A DNA stretch of 10,145 nt. Source: JBBSTY01 sp038235385 (lineage in GTDB: Bacteria; Actinomycetota; Acidimicrobiia; Acidimicrobiales; Acidimicrobilacustridaceae). The position numbers and the translations under genes were made by a program. This document shows positions 7,000 to 10,145 of this stretch, piece after piece (the first letter of the stretch is position 1; every line of letters begins with the position of its first letter). The notes beneath the pieces were generated by a model that saw nothing but the letters and a program-made list of their open reading frames with translations, was not told the origin of the DNA and ran no database searches. Location of the stretch: assembly GCA_038235385.1 (NCBI GenBank), contig JBBSTY010000143.1, forward strand, positions 1-10,145, read 5' to 3'.

Positions 7000-7022
7000 G
7001 GTCACCGCCACCATCGGTGACC
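7000..7022. terminator. 8-bp inverted repeat between beta-helix gene 2 and the sulfatase gene
   Basis: GGTCACCG (7000-7007) and CGGTGACC (7015-7022) are exact reverse complements around a 7-base loop, starting 5 bp after the stop codon at 6992-6994. It may attenuate transcription or protect the mRNA end. There is no T-tract, so full termination is doubtful, and the downstream sulfatase could still be read from the same promoter. Confidence 0.4.
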
Positions 7023-7083
7023 GGGCCGCGTCGGAAGCTCGAGGGGCTACCGTGGCCCCGGTCGGCGAGGGCACGGGGGTCCG

Positions 7084-8496
7084 ATGACGGGGGCGAGCGC
7101 AGCACCAGCACGACGGAGGCCGAACGTCGTCCTGATCAACTGCGACGATCTGGGCTACGGCGATCTCGGCTGCTACGGCTCCACTCGCAACGCGACGCCT
7201 GCGATCGATGCGCTCGCGGCAGCCGGCCTCCGGCTCGACTCGTTCTACATGGGATCGCCGGTGTGCTCCCCGTCACGGGGTGCCATGCTCACCGGTTGCT
7301 ACCCGCCGAGGATCGGGTTCGGATCGTTCGAGGGTCTCCCGGTGCTCTTCCCGGGTCAAGGCGTCGGCCTCGATCCGTCGGAGATCACGTTGGCGGCCGT
7401 TCTGCGCGACGCCGGCTACCGGACCCAGATGATCGGGAAGTGGCACTGCGGCGACCAGCCGGCGTTCCTGCCCACGAACCACGGCTTCGATCACTACCTC
7501 GGCCTCCCCTACAGCAACGACATGGGACGTCAGGTTCCGCTGGAGGAGCCTGTTCCGGGTGAGGAGGTGCGGTACCAACCCCCACTTCCGCTGGTCCGGG
7601 ACGACGAGGTGATCGAGCAGCAGCCGGATCAGGCCGGTCTGACCGAGCGATACGTCCAGGAGGCGGTGGAGTTCCTGCGGGGAGCGGGTGACGACCCGTT
7701 CTTCCTGTACCTCGCGCACCTGTACGTGCACGTTCCGATCTACGTGCAGGACCGCTTCGCCAGGCGCTCGCAGAACGGTCGCTACGGCGCGGCGGTGGAG
7801 GCGATCGACTGGGCGACCGAGGTGGTGCTCGCCGAGCTCACGACGCTCGGGCTCGACCGGGACACGATCGTGATCTTCACGAGCGACAACGGCTCACGGG
7901 CGCGCGACGAAGGGGGCAGCAACGGACCGCTCCGGGGCACGAAGGCCACCACGTGGGAGGGCGGGATGCGTGTGCCGTGCACCATCCGGTGGCCGGCACA
8001 CATCCCCGCCGGACGCACCAGCGATGCGCTGGTCACGGCGATGGACCTGCTTCCGACGCTGGCATCGGTGTGCGGCGGGCAGATCCCCTCGGACAGAACC
8101 ATCGATGGCCGCGACATCAGCGACATCCTCGTCGATCCGCAGGTCGAGCTCGCCGATGTCGACCTCTACTACTACTGGATGAACGATCTGGAGGCCGTCC
8201 GACGGGGTCGGTGGAAGCTCCATCTGGCCAAGCACGGTCGAGAGATCGACGAGCTCTACGACCTGGAGGTCGACCGGGGCGAGACCACGAACCGAGTGGC
8301 CGACGAGCCCGAGATCGTGGCCTCGTTGCTCGAGGTCGTGGAGCGCGCCCGAGCGTCACTCGGCGACGCGCGGGTCGGAAGGGTCGGTCGCGACGTCCGA
8401 CCGATCGGGAGGGTGGACGACCCGCGCCCGCTCACCACCTACGACCCGGCCCACCCGTACCACCTCGCCGAGTACGACCTTCCCGACCGCGGCTGA
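7084..8496 (+). CDS. Formylglycine-dependent sulfatase (type I, arylsulfatase family)
   Basis: This 470-residue hydrolase of the alkaline-phosphatase superfamily should remove sulfate esters, from a carbohydrate or another organic sulfate. Metal ligands are present in NVVLINCDDLGYGDLG (Asp21, Asp22) and SDNG (Asp268, Asn269). Cys61 in CSPSRGAMLTG fits the C-x-P-S-R signature, the residue converted to formylglycine. Lys119 and His121 in GKWHCG, His216 in HLYVHVP and Lys287 in GTKATTWEGG complete the usual active-site set. The C-terminal GRWKLHL and ELYDLEVDRGETTN stretches are typical of the family. Homology begins at residue 13 with no signal peptide, so a cytoplasmic location is predicted, which is unusual for a glycan-degrading sulfatase. 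A formylglycine-generating enzyme is needed and is not in the window. ATG 7084 has only a weak G-rich ribosome site. The gene follows beta-helix gene 2 by 89 bp on the same strand and may be co-transcribed with it. Confidence 0.94.
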   Translation: MTGASAAPARRRPNVVLINCDDLGYGDLGCYGSTRNATPAIDALAAAGLRLDSFYMGSPVCSPSRGAMLTGCYPPRIGFGSFEGLPVLFPGQGVGLDPSEITLAAVLRDAGYRTQMIGKWHCGDQPAFLPTNHGFDHYLGLPYSNDMGRQVPLEEPVPGEEVRYQPPLPLVRDDEVIEQQPDQAGLTERYVQEAVEFLRGAGDDPFFLYLAHLYVHVPIYVQDRFARRSQNGRYGAAVEAIDWATEVVLAELTTLGLDRDTIVIFTSDNGSRARDEGGSNGPLRGTKATTWEGGMRVPCTIRWPAHIPAGRTSDALVTAMDLLPTLASVCGGQIPSDRTIDGRDISDILVDPQVELADVDLYYYWMNDLEAVRRGRWKLHLAKHGREIDELYDLEVDRGETTNRVADEPEIVASLLEVVERARASLGDARVGRVGRDVRPIGRVDDPRPLTTYDPAHPYHLAEYDLPDRG

Positions 8497-8525
8497 CGGG
8501 CCGTCGTCGTCCCTCGTGGTGGGGA

Positions 8526-8542
8526 GCCGGGTCGGACCCGGT
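8526..8542. terminator. Short GC-rich hairpin after the sulfatase gene
   Basis: CCGGGT (8527-8532) and ACCCGG (8536-8541) pair around a CGG loop, 30 bp after the sulfatase stop; a G-T wobble extends the stem by one pair. There is no T-tract. It may mark the end of the sulfatase transcript before the repeat-bearing promoter that follows. Confidence 0.35.
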
Positions 8543-8590
8543 GCGCGCCGGTCCTCGACGCAGACGGCCCCGGCCGGGCGGTCCCGACGG

Positions 8591-8623
8591 CTGAACCCCT
8601 GCTGAAGATCGGCTGAAAGCTCG
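8591..8623 (+). promoter_or_regulatory. Three-unit 11-bp-phased CTGAA direct-repeat array
   Basis: Units begin at 8591, 8602 and 8613, exactly 11 bp apart, with first six bases CTGAAC, CTGAAG and CTGAAA, each preceded by G. This is the same unit and phase as the six-unit array at 5851-5916. The last unit begins 56 bp before the GTG start of the asparagine synthase-like gene, against 57 bp for the other array. Three intact units in one phase form a minimal box for an OmpR/PhoB-family regulator (inference). No clear -10 element was found between the array and the gene. Confidence 0.72.
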
Positions 8624-8668
8624 CAGGTTCCGCTCGGTCGTCGACGCGAGTCGTGGTTCCATGACCAC

Positions 8669-10145
8669 GTGTGCGGCATCGTAGGCATCCGACGGTTCGA
8701 CGGTCGGCCGGTCACCGAGCAGCTCCTCCGGACGATGGCGGGACAGCTGACCCACCGAGGTCCCGACGACGAGGGGTACTGGGTCGACGGCTCGATCGGC
8801 TTCGGGCATCGCCGTCTCTCGATCATCGACCTCCAGGCCAGCCACCAGCCCATGGCCTCGCCGGATGGCCAGAGCCACATCACGTTCAACGGAGAGATCC
8901 TCAACTTCGCTGATCTGCGAGCCCGGTGCCCCTACCCGTACCGCACCGAAGGGGACACGGAGGTGCTGCTCGCGCTCCACGCACGACACGGACGCGATGC
9001 CGTGGAGCTCCTCGACGGGCAGTTCGCCTACGCGTTCCACGATGGGCGCGATCTCTGGCTCCACCGCGACCGTCTCGGGATCCTGCCGCTCTTCTACTAC
9101 GTCGATGCCTCGGTGTTCGCGTTCGCCTCGGAGATCAAGGCGTTGCTCCCCGCGGTTCCGGGGGGAGCCCGTGTCGATCTGGCATCGCTGGACTCGTACC
9201 TCGGTCGGCGTTCGGTCGCCGCCCCGTTCACCCTGTTCGAGGGCGTGCGCAAGCTCCTGCCCGGACACCGGCTCCGTGTGGAGCCGACCGGTCGCGCCGT
9301 GTCCGAGCCGTACTGGACGGTCCCGGACGTCGAAGCACCGAGGATCTCCGACCGTGAGGCCATCGATGCGGTCGAGGAGGAGCTCAGCCGTGCGGTGGGC
9401 CGAGCGCTGGTCGCCGACGTGCCCGTCGGGTCGCTGCTGAGTGGAGGCGTGGACAGCAGCCTCATCGTCGCCCTCGCCACCAAGCTGCGCGACGGCGAAC
9501 CGGTGAACACGTTCTCAGCCGGGTTCGGCGACGAGCGCCACGACGAGCTCCCCCAGGCACGAGAGGTGAGCGACATCTTCGGGACCCGTCACCACGAGGT
9601 GGTGCTCGACCCGGTCGACTTCGAGGCCCAGTGGCGCATGCTCACGTGGCACCGCGACGCGCCGCTCTCCGAGCCAGCCGACGTTGCGGTCTTCGCGCTC
9701 GCGTCGAAGGCAGCCGACCACGTGAAGGTCCTGCTCTCGGGTGAGGGGAGTGACGAGATCTTCGCCGGGTATCCGAAGTACCGGATGGCGCGCCCCTCAC
9801 GCGCCGTCGATCTGATCCCGAGCCGGTTGCGCGGCGCCGCGTTCGGCTGGGCCGAGCACGCACTGCCGATCGGGGCGTCGCGCGGCCGCGTCGCGTTGCG
9901 CGCGCTCGCCGCCGAGTCCGAAGCAGAACGGATCGCCACCTGGTTCGCACCGTTCACCGCCGGCGAGCGCGCCCACCTCCTCGCCGATGCCGGGTTCGAT
10001 CCCGTTTCCGGTGGCCGCGTGCTGCCGGAGGAGCGGCTCCGTCCGGATGGTCTTCGGGGCGGGGACCCCGTGCGGCGCATGCTGCTCCACGACTGCAACG
10101 GTTGGTTGGCCGACAACCTGCTCGAGCGCGGCGACCGCATGGCGA
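8669..10145 (+). CDS. asnB: Asparagine synthase-like glutamine amidotransferase (3' end missing)
   Basis: The frame starts at GTG 8669 and is still open at the window end, giving 492 residues of an expected 600-650. It encodes a class II glutamine amidotransferase fused to an ATP-dependent synthetase: ammonia released from glutamine is passed to an AMP-activated carboxylate. Cys2 (CGIVGI) would be the N-terminal nucleophile after Met removal, which fixes the start. FNGEILN (Asn74, Gly75) forms the oxyanion region and DRLGILPLFYY follows. The synthetase domain has the PP-loop SGGVDSS (258-264) and GEGSDEIFAGY (358-368). Compared with AsnB, NGEIYN reads NGEILN, GIKPL reads GILPL and GADEL reads GSDEI. 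These differences, and the glycan-like setting, suggest a specialised paralog that may amidate a sugar acid or peptide rather than make free asparagine. That is inference, and the symbol reflects the family only. There is no Shine-Dalgarno site; the transcript may be leaderless. The 11-bp repeat array lies just upstream. Confidence 0.92.
   Translation, partial: MCGIVGIRRFDGRPVTEQLLRTMAGQLTHRGPDDEGYWVDGSIGFGHRRLSIIDLQASHQPMASPDGQSHITFNGEILNFADLRARCPYPYRTEGDTEVLLALHARHGRDAVELLDGQFAYAFHDGRDLWLHRDRLGILPLFYYVDASVFAFASEIKALLPAVPGGARVDLASLDSYLGRRSVAAPFTLFEGVRKLLPGHRLRVEPTGRAVSEPYWTVPDVEAPRISDREAIDAVEEELSRAVGRALVADVPVGSLLSGGVDSSLIVALATKLRDGEPVNTFSAGFGDERHDELPQAREVSDIFGTRHHEVVLDPVDFEAQWRMLTWHRDAPLSEPADVAVFALASKAADHVKVLLSGEGSDEIFAGYPKYRMARPSRAVDLIPSRLRGAAFGWAEHALPIGASRGRVALRALAAESEAERIATWFAPFTAGERAHLLADAGFDPVSGGRVLPEERLRPDGLRGGDPVRRMLLHDCNGWLADNLLERGDRMA

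Overview
The window is GC-rich, has GTG starts and few clear Shine-Dalgarno sites, and encodes a lipoprotein with a Thr/Pro linker and an EF-G2-type GTPase. This points to a high-GC actinomycete (Actinomycetota). A member of the Acidimicrobiia is my guess from protein style only.

Layout: (1) 1-924 (+), the 3' part of a DegT/DnrJ/EryC1-type PLP sugar aminotransferase, cut by the window edge. (2) 925-1311, a 387-bp non-coding stretch with a strong hairpin and an adjacent palindrome. (3) 1312-2883 (+), a secreted lipoprotein with a DUF4082-like domain, a Thr/Pro/Lys repeat linker and a right-handed beta-helix-like domain. (4) 2930-4975 (-), an EF-G-like GTPase. (5) 5010-5828 (-), a 2-oxoglutarate/Fe(II) dioxygenase, probably co-transcribed with (4). 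(6) 5829-5962, a divergent control region holding six direct-repeat units phased at exactly 11 bp. (7) 5963-6994 (+), a membrane-anchored paralog of the beta-helix domain in (3). (8) 7084-8496 (+), a formylglycine-type sulfatase. (9) 8497-8668, a spacer ending in three more units of the same 11-bp repeat. (10) 8669-10145 (+), a glutamine-dependent asparagine synthase-like amidotransferase that starts at GTG and runs off the window.

The most interesting signal is the shared 11-bp-phased array. Its unit reads CTGAA followed by six variable bases, usually preceded by G. It lies upstream of the second beta-helix gene and of the amidotransferase gene, with the last unit 57 and 56 bp before the chosen start codons. 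The geometry (7-bp core, 4-bp gap, one helical turn) is that of OmpR/PhoB-family response-regulator boxes, and the core resembles the reverse complement of the actinobacterial PHO box. This suggests that beta-helix gene 2 and the amidotransferase gene, and possibly the dioxygenase, are co-regulated.

As a whole (inference), sugar aminotransferase, asparagine synthase-like amidotransferase, sulfatase, dioxygenase and two surface beta-helix proteins fit a locus for building or remodelling a decorated extracellular glycan. No glycosyltransferase, polymerase or exporter is inside the window, so this remains a hypothesis. The EF-G-like gene is the functional outsider.
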